From Trichobilharzia regenti (lineage: Eukaryota; Platyhelminthes; Trematoda; Strigeidida; Schistosomatidae): a DNA stretch of 64,000 nt. The stretch covers positions 21,559,452-21,623,451 of the forward strand of contig OX235267.1 in the NCBI GenBank assembly GCA_944472135.2. Direction: 5' to 3'. The notes under the pieces were generated by a model. That model worked only from the letters and a program-made list of their open reading frames with translations. It was not told the origin of the DNA and did no database searches. The translations under genes and the position numbers were made by a program. This document shows positions 31,140 to 43,500 of this stretch, in pieces (position 1 is the first letter of the stretch; every line of letters starts with the position of its first letter).

Positions 31140-31700
31140 ATTCAGGGGTAGACAACTAAATTCATCATTTTACTTCTTTACATTCTCTCCCGTCTTACTC
31201 CCCTGACTACTCCAACCACTACACTCACACTTATCATTATTATTACTGATATTATATACGTATATATTTATATATGTCTATGTATATTTCAACTTTAGAT
31301 TTAATTGGCTGTCCGTTTTTTACATTTTCTTTATTTCTTTTTCTGTCTTTTATTCTGAATAACCTACACTAATTATATCTAATATTGTTATCTCTTTTCT
31401 TTTGAAGACGATACTGGAGGACTAACTGGTGAAAGGATCAACTCGATTCACAGTAGTAACAAAGTCTTAACACACCGCATACTACAAACAACATATAATT
31501 AATCCCAGCACTACTCCTTTTCGGAGTCAACCAAAGCTACGACAGTAGAGTGGCAGGACGAGCTACGCAGTTTACCGAAGATCAGGCACCTTTACCTCAT
31601 AACCAAGAAGCGCACACACAGAAATGAAATTGGTTTATTCTAGCGCGTAAAAGCGATATCGGATATTGCAATACTCATGGGAAATGAAATCCCGATCCAT
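31140..31700 (+). other. Diverged CR1-like LINE 3' untranslated region
   Basis: 31430-31690 aligns with 25385-25650 at roughly 75-80 percent, including ACAGTA, CATACTACAAAC, GGAGTC and AAGAAGCG. It ends with ATCGGATATTG, the counterpart of the short repeat of the intact LINE. It probably closes the degraded LINE that begins at 28110. Confidence 0.65.
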
Positions 31701-33000
31701 TATTATTGTATACTTGTTCTTTTTAAGACAGAAGCCGGAATATGATACTGTCGTTAACACAGCATCAGTCTTACTGATGTAGGTGACTATCACATTGTAG
31801 AGGTAGCTCGCCAGCGTATAATGTACCGTCTAATAGAAGATCACGGGTTCCACATTGACACCAGATATTAAGAAGAAGTACTGATGGGGGCTAAATTGTT
31901 CCTTAGCAGTTTTCTCGAACATTGTTTGATTCCTATTTGCAGACTTTAACTGCAGACTATAGGAACTATGATTGAGAAGCAGAACACGAATGGCGGACAG
32001 AACACTTTATCAATAATAGTAATCATCACAGTACAAAAGGAACGCCAAAGTTCAAACGGAGAAAAGAGGGAATCTCTTCTTGATCACAAGAACCCTTCTT
32101 AGAACCAGTGCCTTTTCTCCGTCGATGCTGAGTATTAAACAGGGATATCGAGTATTAAACAACATTCAACATATAAGGCAAAATACTGTCTGTATCATTA
32201 GAAGACGACTCAGGGGATTTTCGATAGGATAGAGTTGACATATTTTTCATGCTCGACAGCGTCAAATGTTTTGATAATAAACGGACTTTAGCTGTATCAA
32301 AAGAAATGGAGTACTGAATGGAACAATCACCATATGGATGAAACCATGAGTAGAATAGGATACCAAACACCAGATGAAAAATGAACCCTCTGACATAATT
32401 AGAAATTTCCTAATATTTGTTCAAATAAGATATCAAAGGTGGCTGGATTGACAATATTCGGGTGACTGTTTGAGATAAATTCAGTAGAACTGCTTCATTT
32501 CGAGTTTACTGCATTTATAAAATGGATTTAATATCATCCAAAGAAGCAGATATTTAGATAAAACGAATTTGCCGTTGTCAATTATTAATTCGCAGATTGT
32601 GTGACGATACTAAAATGCAGCAGGTAAATTGACTGAGCACCGAATATAATGGTTCTCCGTCAAATACCTTCTACTTCACTAAGCCTATTCGTTTACACAC
32701 ATTATTTTTCATTTTTATCATTACTGTTATTGAATAAAAGGTTGTTGTTTGTTTGGTTCTAGCTGCGTCTTCACTTCTAGTTACATTCTGATTTTTCACT
32801 GTCTGAAGATGAGTGGTTCAGTGGTATTTGGGAAATTAAGAACTAAATGGTTGTTTAAGAAAATGATAGGCATTTTAAACTCAAATACAAATAAACTGAA
32901 AGCGCACATAAGAATGTTGATAACATACCCTCTAAAGTTACTTATTTCATTCCATCCAATTTTACTCAGACTTTGCGGATTTACTTTGTACTTGGGGATT
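31701..33000. other. Non-coding stretch
   Basis: AT-rich DNA with no gene or repeat recognised. Confidence 0.35.
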
Positions 33001-33192
33001 GCTTGGGTGGCATAGTGGTTAGGACTCTCGCCGACCATACACATGGTCCGGGGTTCGAGCCCTCACCGACGCATACCTGATATCTATGGTTAGCCTGCGA
33101 ATTTTGGGCTACCGATATCCACGCTGAAAATTCCACACTTGTACCAAAAATACGGTGTGGAATCAAGCTGCAACCATAAAATAAAAAAAAAT
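33001..33192 (+). repeat. tRNA-derived SINE
   Basis: It has an A box (TGGCATAGTGGTTAGGACTC) and a B box (GGTTCGAGCCC, 33052-33062), as in a tRNA gene, then a unique body and an A-rich tail (33178-33190). The reverse copy at 60470-60655 shares the whole unit. Pol III transcription is inferred from the boxes. Confidence 0.8.
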
Positions 33193-34207
33193 CGGAATTT
33201 ATCTAAACAAGACGAAACTGCTTTTTATAGTGAAGTTTGTAGTTCCGCCATACTTTTATGTTCTAAATAATGTACTGAGAGATTTAAAGGTTGTTTAGAA
33301 GTAATCTTTTCTCTCAAAATGCCTTGTGATATATTGCTATTATTATTGCTCCCACTACTGATACTACATCCTTTATTTTACTTCCCTAATTATTTCTACA
33401 TAATTATTATTAATTGATCAGGAAGGTGACTCATTCATAAATTTGCCTTTCTTAGATATGACTTTTTTGATTATTTATCTAGTGCAGTAGAGTCTTCCCT
33501 GTCTACTCAAATGCGGCCTGCTGAAGAATCACAAACTAGGACGAAATAGCTGTGCAGTGCTCCCTGTTTTTCGACGTATTTCTCACTGGTTTTTGTTCGG
33601 AACGAAAAATGCATCGAAATCAATTCAAAGGCCTACAAACCAATAATTTGGGGACTTGTTTATATTTCAACTGCAATACTATTTATTTCAATCGTTTGAC
33701 GTATCACCATTCTATTGAGTTATACAATAACACTAGTTGTTACAATATGTTCATTACCGAATCATTCTGTGCAATACTGTATATTATCCTAAAGGCTACC
33801 TTTTGTTAACTGACTGTAAATGCGTCATAATAAATGGTAGCCAGGGTAACTGTTTTAATCTCAGTGATGAAAGAAAGCTGTTGAATAAGCATGAAATATC
33901 TTAGCTAAGCTAACGGGTATAATGCTCTTGTGTGCTCTGCAAACAGTCTGTATCAAAGAAACCTTATTCATCACTAAAAATCTATGAAGGAAGTTGATTT
34001 TCCTCTCAAATAGTGAATATTAATAAGTTTTGCTTTATGATATCTGTTCAGATTAAGATTTTGATTAGAATATAACTGAGAGAGTAAGACTATCTGGGGT
34101 AGCCTTGGGAAGGCAGACTACTATAATCGAATTTGAGATTTTCTCGTCGATTGATTGGACCGAAGTGCTTGGTCTCAATTAAATTAATATGACCCATTGC
34201 ACAAGAG
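33193..34207. other. Non-coding stretch with a hammerhead-like relic
   Basis: No gene. 33505-33580 matches the 3' module of the hammerhead-bearing SINEs: CTGCTGA, CACAAACTAGGACGAAAT and the following CTCCCTG. The core is degraded (CTGCTGA for CTGATGA). Confidence 0.45.
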
Positions 34208-34208
34208 G

Positions 34209-34380
34209 TGGCTCTCGTGGCCCAAGTGGTCTAGTGGATAGCGCTTTGGCGTTTGAAACTATGGGCACTGGGTTCGAGCCTCGGTGGGAACACTTACTGA
34301 GAAATGCAGGTACATCCAGATGACGAGTCCCAAATAGGACGAAATGTGCATCCTGGATTCTACTGCTAGTCACCATCCAC
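34209..34380 (+). repeat. Smα-like SINE with a hammerhead ribozyme
   Basis: A tRNA-like head has an A box (AGTGGTCTAGTGGATAGC) and a B box (GGTTCGAGCC, 34271-34280). It is followed at 34314-34358 by a hammerhead fold: stem I ATCCAG/CTGGAT, core, stem II GTCC/GGAC around CAAATA, GAAA, and a short stem III ending in the cleavage triplet ATC. The arrangement is that of the Schistosoma Smα repeats. One core base is changed (ATGACGA at 34320-34326 where CTGANGA is required), which should abolish cleavage. Confidence 0.8.
34314..34358 (+). ncRNA. Hammerhead ribozyme, core mutated
   Basis: All three stems can form and the GAAA and cleavage triplet are present. The first core cytosine is an adenine, so it is probably inactive. 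Confidence 0.7.
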
Positions 34381-34959
34381 CAATTAAAGGCAGACTACTG
34401 TTTATGTAATGCATAATGATCGAGAAATCACTGAAAAATAGGGTTCTGATAATAGTTTAGCAACCGACCTATCTATAAAGTAAATTATATTTTTTCCGAA
34501 AATCACCCTTATTAATTAATTAAAAAACAAATCAAGGAGAAAATAGCAATCTTCCTCAGGTTTCATACTCAGATGTCTATAAAGGTCAAGAAATATTTCT
34601 TATTGACAATATTTGTCGTTTTTATAACACAGAATCATTGCTATCGAAAATCCAGGAGGGGAATGTGAATAAGTCGTTACTAGATTATAATGCCAAACAT
34701 GATTGTATATGAATCGATAAATCTGTGACCAGATATGAAAGTAAATGAATGCCAATGACTCTATATTAGTGGGTCCAGGTGTCTGAAGGTGTTGTTGTTG
34801 TCGTTCAAACAGGCCACAAAGCTAGCATTGAGGAGTTGTTCTATATCATCTATCAATTATCGAATAAGTCTCCAAAGGCCCTTAGATACCAAACTAGTGC
34901 GATGCGTCTAGTCGCATTAGTTACTAGTGTCCAATCAAAATACCCACTGCAGTCCTACA
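34381..34959. other. Non-coding stretch
   Basis: No gene or repeat recognised. Confidence 0.3.
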
Positions 34960-35155
34960 GAAAGTCAATCGCGAGCCCAGTGGTAACGTCTCTGACTGCA
35001 GCATTGGGTGATGAGGGTTCGAATCTCAGAAGGCACATGAGTTCCTTCAAGTTTGCAGACACGCCTTGCTGATGAGTGCCAACTAGCATGAAACCTAGGT
35101 CCAAGGCTTCCAGCTGATTGTCTCCAACCAGCAGCTGCTGTTGATAAATTTGCCT
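34960..35155 (+). repeat. tRNA-derived SINE, second family
   Basis: It has AGCCCAGTGGTAACGTC (A-box region) and GGTTCGAATCTCAG (B box, 35017-35030), then ACATGAGTTCCTTCAAG and a body shared with 50900-51062. It seems a different family from the one at 33001. Confidence 0.7.
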
Positions 35156-35269
35156 GCTGTTCAACCTATAAATTCTGTGTTTTTTCCCTCAGTTTGTCTG
35201 ATATGAATACCAGGTAGTGTTATATCAGTGCACATTACCTTCTACTGATGCCTTTGAAATGTAATCTAC

Positions 35270-35425
35270 CAATATTATTGACTCAATATAATTTAAAACA
35301 TTAGTGTTGTTAATAACAATATTGCTTTAAATATTATGGTCAAAAACATGTAGAACCTTATGTCTAATTAGTCGAAAAGAATGTTCTTTATTCTGAATCT
35401 TTAATGGTCATCTTCAGTCAATTAA
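35270..35425 (+). repeat. Penelope-like terminal fragment
   Basis: GTGTTGTTAATAACAATATTG, then GTAGAACC and GTCGAAAAGAATGTTCTTTA, in the same order as at 48720-48850 and in the arms of the Penelope-like palindrome (44182-45203). The hammerhead core is degraded. Confidence 0.5.
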
Positions 35426-35662
35426 AGCATGTATTTACTTTATGTTCTTTTCAAAATGTGGACATTTACCAACTCCAAACTTAATTATTCTGTTTCCTCA
35501 TATGTTTCTTTAAATGCAAGACCAGTCTGTTTCAGCTGACCTTCTATTTGAGGGTATGGCAAGTGTAAAACTTCTAGTTTTCTACAAGAATGGATTCGTT
35601 TGCCTGACTGTTGGACAAAATATCAGATTCAGATGACTTCTTAATATTCGAAGCAGTAAACT

Positions 35663-35987
35663 TGTAACGACAGAAGACAAGGGCCAGGCAACAGATCGTT
35701 TATTGAGAGAATCAAGAGATATTTATAGATTTTTGTGTACATTACTATTAGCGTTGTTGTTGGTCTGTCTTGCTGAAGGTTATTCTGTACTGCTTGTGAC
35801 CGTTACTAAGAAAGTTAAGCCATATATCTGCGAATCGTATTTGCACACATTAGGTCAACTCTGTTTGGTTGTTGGGTTCCTCAAGACTAGGCTGTTATTG
35901 TTTTTTTCTCATGACCCCGATTTTGGACGTGACTTTGACGTAAATTGCTGTCTGCCAGTTTTGGCTAGCGGCTAGCTCACACCACCA
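35663..35987 (-). repeat. Diverged LTR of the 5' window gypsy family, minus strand
   Basis: The plus strand begins TGTAACGACAGAAGACAAGG, the reverse complement of the end of the LTRs at 3437 and 54216, and keeps the segment around ATATCTGCGAATCGTATTTG. It ends near GCTCACACCACCA. AACT occurs at 35659-35662 and 35987-35990, a candidate 4-bp duplication. The middle has diverged strongly. No internal sequence adjoins it, so it is a solo LTR. Confidence 0.7.
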
Positions 35988-35990
35988 ACT

Positions 35991-37470
35991 GATGTAACGA
36001 AGCATTATGAATAAGGCAGGTTATAAAAATACCTCAATCAAGAAAGTAGTAAATATATATGAATAAGTCGCAAGGATGTATTACTCGACATTCTGACTAA
36101 TATTTCTTATTACAGGCTTCTAATAAAATGAGCGCTCTCAATTCTGATAGAACGTGTGCACACTGTTGAATAGTTTGATGAAGCGCTTGGTCAGTGCTCT
36201 CCTTACGGTTATTCAGCTGACGTCACTTTGCAGAGAGACAAATGACAAATTAATAGTCAGTCTATTGAGAAATTGATGTCGTTGCCCAAATATGTTCACC
36301 TTGACAGTATATCCAAGCATAAACTAAGAAAATAAAAGTTTTGCCCATACAAGAGTTATACAAAGTGAAAGAAACAAATGGATTTTATTTAAAAATAAGT
36401 AAGAGATGGAGGGAATCTATTCACATAGGACGAAAGACCATATTTAAAAGGGTATGAGGTAATACAGTAATTAGGAATTTAAGGATTTCACTGCTGGTCA
36501 GGGAAGCAATAGTGGCTGGACTTTTGGATACATAACTCAAGCTGTTTCAGGTAAATTGTTTTGACTTCTGATGCTCGACAATTTAATAAATATACAATAG
36601 ACGGTAGAAGCTGATTCTTTATTATTTGGTTTATCTTCCGTTTGGATCAAGTTTGCTAAGGTCGAACTGTCACTTCTTTTATCACAGCTTCATTTGGTTT
36701 CCAAGCACAAAAAAAGTATGTGAATCAAAGGACGATATGACTAGTTAATTAGCAGACACAGAAGGAGGTAACTGGTTCAGGAATAATATCAGTATTAAAA
36801 TCAAGCTTGTAGAAAACATGATCTTCAATTTACTCCCATGAAAGTCGTCGAAAAGAGTGTTCTTCGTTCATTGATGAGTGTTTTAATTTATGACTGGCGT
36901 TTTTGCACATTATTTGTAAAAGTTTACACCTTCTGTTGTGATTATTATCGTATTGCTTTCATTACTGTTGCTTATTTCCTTAAGAACACTTGATTCGAAG
37001 ACATTCTAGGTGTGATGGTGATATTGACTAAAGGTATGTGGGTATTGTTCATAAGGGCAATAACGTTGTCTTTATCCGTTGGATTTGTGACTACTAATTT
37101 TATGTTCAAAATTGAAGCGATTTGTAAATTATGGGTAATTTCAGTCGTTGTTGAAGTCCATTCAATGCTGCTTGGAATATCACCAGTACTTTTGTTTGTA
37201 GAGGTATGTATTTTGTTTTAATATGAATATACATGAGTGCACTTACAAAATGGTAAAAATACGCACCACCTATCTTAAGCCTATTTATAGGGCTCAAGTA
37301 TGATTTCAACTCCTTTCAATATGTACATACAACCGAGTGAAATTACCTTTTTATAACTATGCCATACCATGACTCGTTTTTACAAGGTCAAAAAGGCAGA
37401 GAGACGGTATATTTAAAACTTTTCTCTCATTCCTTGCCTTTTGCGTAGGACACAGGTCTTCGAGCTTAGA
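35991..37470. other. Non-coding stretch with a terminal-repeat relic
   Basis: No gene. 36840-36880 (GTCGTCGAAAAGAGTGTTCTTCG) is another relic of the Penelope-like terminal motif. Confidence 0.35.
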
Positions 37471-37800
37471 AGTCTTAATGGTGGTGGGGGAGTTGGTCTT
37501 ACGGAGTAGAAGTGCCAGACTCACAACCCTCCCTCCTTCCCAGGATTACTACTGGCTATTAAACCGGGAAAGGTTTGCGAATGCACCGGTCATAAATGAA
37601 ACCGGGCCTCCAATGTGGCTGATGAGAATTTCGTCATTGAGACACTCACGCAAATCAGGTAGCATCGGATGGCTTTTTATGCCAGTTTGAGACCATTCAT
37701 CATTGGGAACACATGACTCCACTGGGGAGCGAATCCAGGATTGTCACGCTGTGAGCTCTGGCTGCTCAGACAATCGGACAGTAGCAAAAATTTGAATCAA
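37471..37800 (-). repeat. Possible SINE
   Basis: A GC-richer island. On the minus strand GTCTGAGCAGCCAGAGCTC and CTGGATTCGCTCC stand at tRNA-like A-box and B-box spacing. Only one copy is in the window, so the call is weak. Confidence 0.35.
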
Positions 37801-38230
37801 ATAAATATCATGAGACACCAGTATATAGGACGCTGCAAGGGTTGGAGTCAATAAAATATTAAGGAACCTCTTAATTGAACATTACTTCAATGCTCATAAA
37901 TGACTGGATATGAGATGGTTTTCTTAAAGTTTTAGTTAGAGCTTGCAACGAGTAGGGTCAGCTAAACTGGATATAAAAACAGTTATTCATTAGTGACATA
38001 AGATGGCTTCTGAACTTTACTAAAACTGACAGATTTTTACACATAATACCTATTTAGTAATCTTTAATTTCCAGTGTTTCTCTAGACGGTTCATCTGACA
38101 CCTGTTATTTGAATGTGCCAACAAACAGTTGTGAAGATATTCTCATGAGGATTCTAATCTGAATCTTATCCCAAAGACCAATGTACTACACAGTTGGCCA
38201 CCTATTTATAATATACACATTAGGTCATAG
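37801..38230. other. Non-coding stretch
   Basis: Nothing recognised. Confidence 0.3.
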
Positions 38231-38778
38231 GAGTTATTAGGAAGACAGTTGCAGAGAAGAAAATTTTCTTTTCGACGAAGTCATCATCTAGGCTGTACAT
38301 TCGTGTATTTATATCAAATGGATGGGGAAGTTCCAGAATTGTTTCCTGTTTATTCATGTTATTTTTTTAAGCTTTTCTTAATCCCTGTTTACACTACCAT
38401 ATTTTCATATCCGAACTTCCTGTTTATTTTGTCATTTTACTATTTCTACATATTTAATCCCTGATTGGATAAACAATTATTCCTTACATTAGTTTTTTTA
38501 TCCAAACATTTATTTTGTTATCTCTACATTTCTAACCCCTAATTGCACAATGTTAATCTTTTTAGTAATTATGATGCTACTATGTTAGTTTCATCCGTCC
38601 CACTGTTTATCATGGCATTTTAATTCCTAATTGTAATTTTTATTAATTTGACTCTTAACCGGAAATTATTTGGGAACTTTCCCATCCATTTGATATAAAT
38701 ACACGAATGTACAGCCTAGATGATGACTTCGTCGAAAAGAAAATTTTCTTCGCTGCAACTGCCTTCTTAATAACTCCT
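38231..38778. repeat. Fold-back element with hammerhead-like arms
   Basis: Arms of about 115 bases (38231-38345 and 38661-38778) are reverse complements with about ten differences. Both contain TAGATGATGACTTCGTCGAAAA, similar in layout to a minimal hammerhead core. The 315-base centre is T-rich with imperfect repeats of TTTATTTTGTCATTT and CTAATTG-like motifs. Confidence 0.65.
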
Positions 38779-39528
38779 ATCTATAATAGTTTCCTGTCTT
38801 TTACTGATCGGTAACTTTTTTCATTCACCGGAAATTAAAGACCACTTTTACTATAATAGAAATTATGTATTCAATGCCCAAAGTTTGCCAGACTAATAAA
38901 TATAAACTCACTCTGGTCATATATGCAGGAAAATTCAGATTCATGAAGTTAGTTTTGATGGTCTGTGAGTGATGAACACTTCTCCAGTGCTTCTGGATTT
39001 TCAGTTGTTCTTTAGTTGATGTGTATTTATGAAGAAGAGTTTCTTGAATTCGATTGTCTCACATCCAACTTTAAACAGAATAGGATATGTCGATGTGTTT
39101 TTCGTTCAATGTCATTTTCGTAATCTGAGTGTAATTGTGTTCTTCCGAAGATGAAAGTAAAACTGAACTAATGGACGACAATTCGCTAAATTATTTTTAG
39201 TGTAGATGTGTAGCTCTTAAGAGGCATTTAATTTGTAACATCTTCCTAGTGTTTCGTTGTAAGCTGACGAGTGGATGAAACTAAATGAAATCAAATGAAA
39301 GCTTGTGTTTGCAGTTTAGGCCTAATAAACAATTTGGTGTTTTTTACTCAGTCATCAAAACTTCTATTCTTGAATACTGGCTTAAATTCTGCTTACGTTC
39401 AAGTGTTTTGGGGCATTCAAACACCGTACCCGGCTCGTCAACACTGTTTACGGATTAATAAGTGGGTCAGTCACCTTGATCATCGTTATCCATTTAAGTT
39501 TAAATAGTCTTCAACTTCTTAAACTCAT

Positions 39529-39573
<45 letters not shown>

Positions 39574-41160
39574 TGTAGATTTTATGCAGAGAACCTTATC
39601 GTTATTTGTGGACTTCAGGATGTGAGAAACTGGTTTTTTAATCAGAATAATATGATCTTCATTGCTGTCTTAGATATCCTTGTTAGTTTCTATCGAGAAT
39701 GTAACTATGACCTTACTACAGGATAAATTGAAGCATTTATAACGGGGCCTGTCCGCTTAAAGATGCCAGTTAATCAGAACTTTAGACATAAAGAAAGGAA
39801 AAAATATCTCTGCTAGACTACTAGTGTTATGTTAATTAGTTGTGACTCAGTTAATTACAGGATAATATCCTGGAGTTTGAAACAAAGATTACTTGTTTCA
39901 AATCACGGTTTAAAGATTGAATAAAATGCAGTATTGGTGACGATTCTGCGGGTGATCTCCATAAAATATTTAACCAAACGCTAGATTTAATGGTTTTATA
40001 AAAGAATTAAATTTTTAATTGTAAAATGCCTCTTTAATCCCTATCTACTTGGCATACGCTTAGATGGCGCTTGATACTTGGAAACGACTTTCATGAAAGT
40101 GGCCTTTAGAAGCATTGGAAATGTATCAGTATTAAGCACTCCGGCTTGTCAAGCGCTGAACCTTGGTGGCTGTGAACGTGACCCGTCTTCGTACCTTCAA
40201 CATTATCATCATCAGAAGCAGAAATAACAATGGTTCTGCAACTTAATGTAACATCACTAGCAAGATATTTAAAGTTGCTTTGTATCGTCGAATACGCGTG
40301 TACCTGACTCTTTGACACAGCATGATGATTATATTCATTAGCAGAGAGACAAAACCTCACTAAAAGTTATTTACGCTTTTAATCTCTGTCGGAAATCATC
40401 TTAAGGTAAGAAAGATCCGGAAAAAATAAACAACACCAGCCTCAAAGGTATAAAATATTCGATATCATAACGTTACATACTATGAAGTATTTTTATTTAA
40501 TAGAAATAAACACTTAGTGTAGAGCGTGTTCTATCTCTGTTGTAGATAAGCGGATGTTTTCACTTTTTTCTTGGTTTTATAAATAAGCACTTTTTATTGC
40601 GTCCCATTAGCGTTAAAAGTGTCCGTTCAAAAATTCCGTTTGTTTTCTTGTTGACATCATCTTCAAGTGACACTTTATATACTTTCTTGTAGGCGAACAT
40701 AATGTCAGTCAAATCAATCTATAAATAAATAAGAGAAAGAAAAAGGTGAAAAGTAGAATTTTAATTTTTGATCATAATTGGCTAAAGTAGGTGCTGATGC
40801 AAATGAAAAGTATCAGCAAAAGTAAGTAGGATTGTGAATGTGGAGTTTTTAAAAGACTTATCTGTGCAACATGAAGCTAATATGATGTCTCCATTTTTAT
40901 ATTTCGCAATAACATTTAGATTAAAATAGAGACGTCAAGTTAGACACAGACGTGCCAATAAGGAATAAGGTTTGACTATGACAACAACATTAAACGTCAG
41001 CTACTTGTTCCCCCTAGCCCGCTCTACTAAAGCGGGGATACAAAAATAATTGAGATGCAAAGTATCCTTTACGCAATAATGTATGATTGAAAATATCACC
41101 AAGGATATGTCAATTAGTCTGTAATCATGATCAATAAAATAACGAGCGTTATTTTACGTC
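38779..41160. other. Non-coding stretch
   Basis: No gene is supported. A (TA)n microsatellite lies at 39534-39570. A weak LINE-like C-terminal reading near 39355-39440 is too degraded to call. Confidence 0.35.
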
Positions 41161-41164
41161 TCAA

Positions 41165-41570
41165 ACAAACTTCAGACCTTTATCAACAGTTGTCTTCGCT
41201 CAATACCACTCAAGATCAGATGGCCAGAAAAGATCAGCAACAAAGATCTCTGGGAGCGAACCAACCAGGAACCGATTGTGAATCAAACAGGCAGGAAGAA
41301 ATGAAGATGGATTGGCCACACCCTGAGGAAACCATCAAGTGACATCACTAGACAAGCCATTGCTTGAGTGGAACCCGAAAGGGAAACGGCGAGTTGGTCG
41401 TCAGTGTGAGGGTGACTTGGAGGAGGTCATGCGAGGAGGAGATGAAAGCATGTGGGCAGGCTTGGAGCGAAGTGAAAAAGTTGGCAGAAAACCGAAGGCA
41501 GTGGAGGTGCGCAGCTGAAGCCCTATGTTTCTCTAGGAACTAAAGGATATAATAATAATTTTACATAGAC
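41165..41570 (+). mobile_element. RTE-like LINE 3' end
   Basis: It encodes, with breaks, the basic C-terminal tail of an RTE ORF2 (DITRQA, EWNPKGKRRVGR, EGDLEEV) and the untranslated end CTGAAGCCCTATGTTTCTCT, followed by GGATATAATAATAAT. It matches 30640-31080 reversed. 5' truncated. Confidence 0.75.
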
Positions 41571-43229
41571 CAATATTGATTGGTTTGTTTCTGGACTGAA
41601 CTTGCTCACCATATCGCCAATAAACGGTTATCTATTATTTACCTGTCTACATATCATCCCCCTGCCTCTTTCACAACCTGGAGCCACATAGTCTATTTTC
41701 GGAACCTGGCTGACCAATGTTGAGGGGGTGGTTTTTTGTTTACTAGAAGGCCAGAAGCATTTGTAGCCTCCTACCTGTCATAACGTGAGAAGCTGTGGCA
41801 TGCTTGAGAACAAATTGTCATTCGGGACGGGAAAGTGAGGCGTTAGCTTGTGGCTATGAAGCACTTGGCTCAGGTCTCTTTGCTTGATAAACAGGTTTAG
41901 CACCATCTTGGGGATGTAGAGTTCGAAGACTGATGAATTTTTGACCGGCAATTGCTGACTAGGAACGGCATTTAGGGCAAAATGTCGAGGATATTCGTTG
42001 TGTGCGTTGCTGGTTAAAACCATCTCTGTGTCTAACATTATTGGAGTTATTGAACCAGTGCTGTTTATACGGACAAGATGTGACTTAATGCCAACATTAT
42101 GATGTAAGTGTCATCTTTGGGTGTCGGCTGGTATTGCGTGAGTAAGTGGGATAATGCACGCTTGAGGTAGGACCAGGGAAATTGGAGTCAGAATTTGGTG
42201 TAGAAGTTTTGAGAGGTCTGGCGAAGTGCACTGACTTCAAGACCACCCTGATGTCCAGACTAGACAAGAGTGTTTGTTCGAGAAAATCGTCCAATGTCGA
42301 AGAATCCAACAACCCTGTCTCAAGAAAAGCCACAGGTTCATTTTGCTGAGGGGCCTTAAATTAGAATGCAACGGTTATAGGGTGCTGTTAGCTTATTAAT
42401 AAGTCATTATGTGATGTTAATTTACTACAAAGCTATTCCAGAAACTTCCAAACAAGTATTAATTCAGCAATCAACAGAAACTATCTTTAACAACGATTTA
42501 TTGAAGTTTAGTTAAAAAGTCACGAGAGAGAATGTTGGCCAGATTCCATATATAAAGACAGCATTGTATCTAGAAATATGAAAAGTAAGGGATTACAAGT
42601 TATAACACGCCTCTTCGACGGAAGCTTCTAGCTACTGGGTTCGGTGTAATCGTTTCGCGTTGATCAGGCTACAATACTTGAAGACTAAGCAGTTGCCATC
42701 CAAATTTTGAGGCGTAAAACTTTTCTACTATTACAACGGACGGTCCTGTTTTCTTTTCTTACTACCATCTTGGATGTACATCTCCCAAATGATGGTTTAA
42801 TGGATGTTTTTTGGTTTGCAGATGATTCTTGGCAATTAGGGTCTGGTAGAGGAGAAGTTACTTATGTCAAGTCCAAGTGTCTTTGACCATAAAGGAATTC
42901 ATCGTTATTAACCAAGTGGATTTCAGTCTAGACTTTTGATATATACGCATTTCTTAGATGTATTAAGAAATCTTGTTGTATTGCATATTAAAAGTTAGTT
43001 GTTATCATGTGGCTAAGGTAATTCTAACAAACAGAAAAAAATATCCGTAGTACGTCAGGATACTTAAATAATGAGATAAAACAGGTGGAAGAAACATTAG
43101 TGCTAAAGAACTATCCAGTGAAATTCATTAAGAAGTTCGTAAAAGCTGACAATAAAAGGAAAAAATAGTAGCGAAATTATAAACCATAATATATATAAAT
43201 GAATTTAAGGTATCTTCAGGAAGGGACAT
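41571..43229. other. Mostly non-coding; two unassigned minus-strand frames
   Basis: Minus-strand frames at 42097-42333 (78 codons) and 41778-42038 (86 codons) lie one after the other and are less AT-rich than the surroundings. They match no family I recognise and may be remnants of a retroelement. The rest has nothing. Confidence 0.3.
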
Positions 43230-43500
43230 GAGAAATCCCACATAAGGTTCTCGACAAAATCAGGGATTAGGATGGCATTTAAAGCCACAAACTCCCCCAA
43301 TGACAAGCTCCGCTACACCGACCCAATCAGACAAAATTATTTGGCCTACAAAATACCTTACAGTGACTGTGTGGTCGACTACATAGGTCTCACCAACATC
43401 CTGGGACTAGTAAGGTTATCGGAGCATAAGAATTAAGCTAAGTATAGAGTGACTAACCACAGTAACTGCAGTGAATTTACTAACACACGATAGATTTTTA
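43230..43500 (+). pseudogene. Penelope-like element fragment, GIY-YIG region
   Basis: The plus strand reads KIPYSDCVVDYIGLTNILG and VRLSEHKN across 43350-43436, corresponding to the start of the GIY-YIG endonuclease domain of Penelope-like elements (CxxC-x-YIG-x-T and the RxxEH motif). Flanking sequence is too degraded to extend it. Confidence 0.6.

Noticed and set aside
34209..34290. Intact tRNA gene
   Set aside because: The boxes are tRNA-like but the acceptor stem does not close, and the body continues into the hammerhead module, so it is a SINE.
35703..35975. Plus-strand 90-codon frame with a hydrophobic start
   Set aside because: It lies inside a diverged LTR in minus orientation; the frame is chance.
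37621..37645. CTGATGA followed by TTTCGTC as a hammerhead
   Set aside because: The required GAAA is missing and no stem III can be drawn.
40106..40360. 84-codon minus-strand frame
   Set aside because: No family motif, no splice signals, length possible by chance.
41127..41342. 71-codon plus-strand frame as a host gene
   Set aside because: It is part of the RTE-like LINE end also found at 30640 and 52105.
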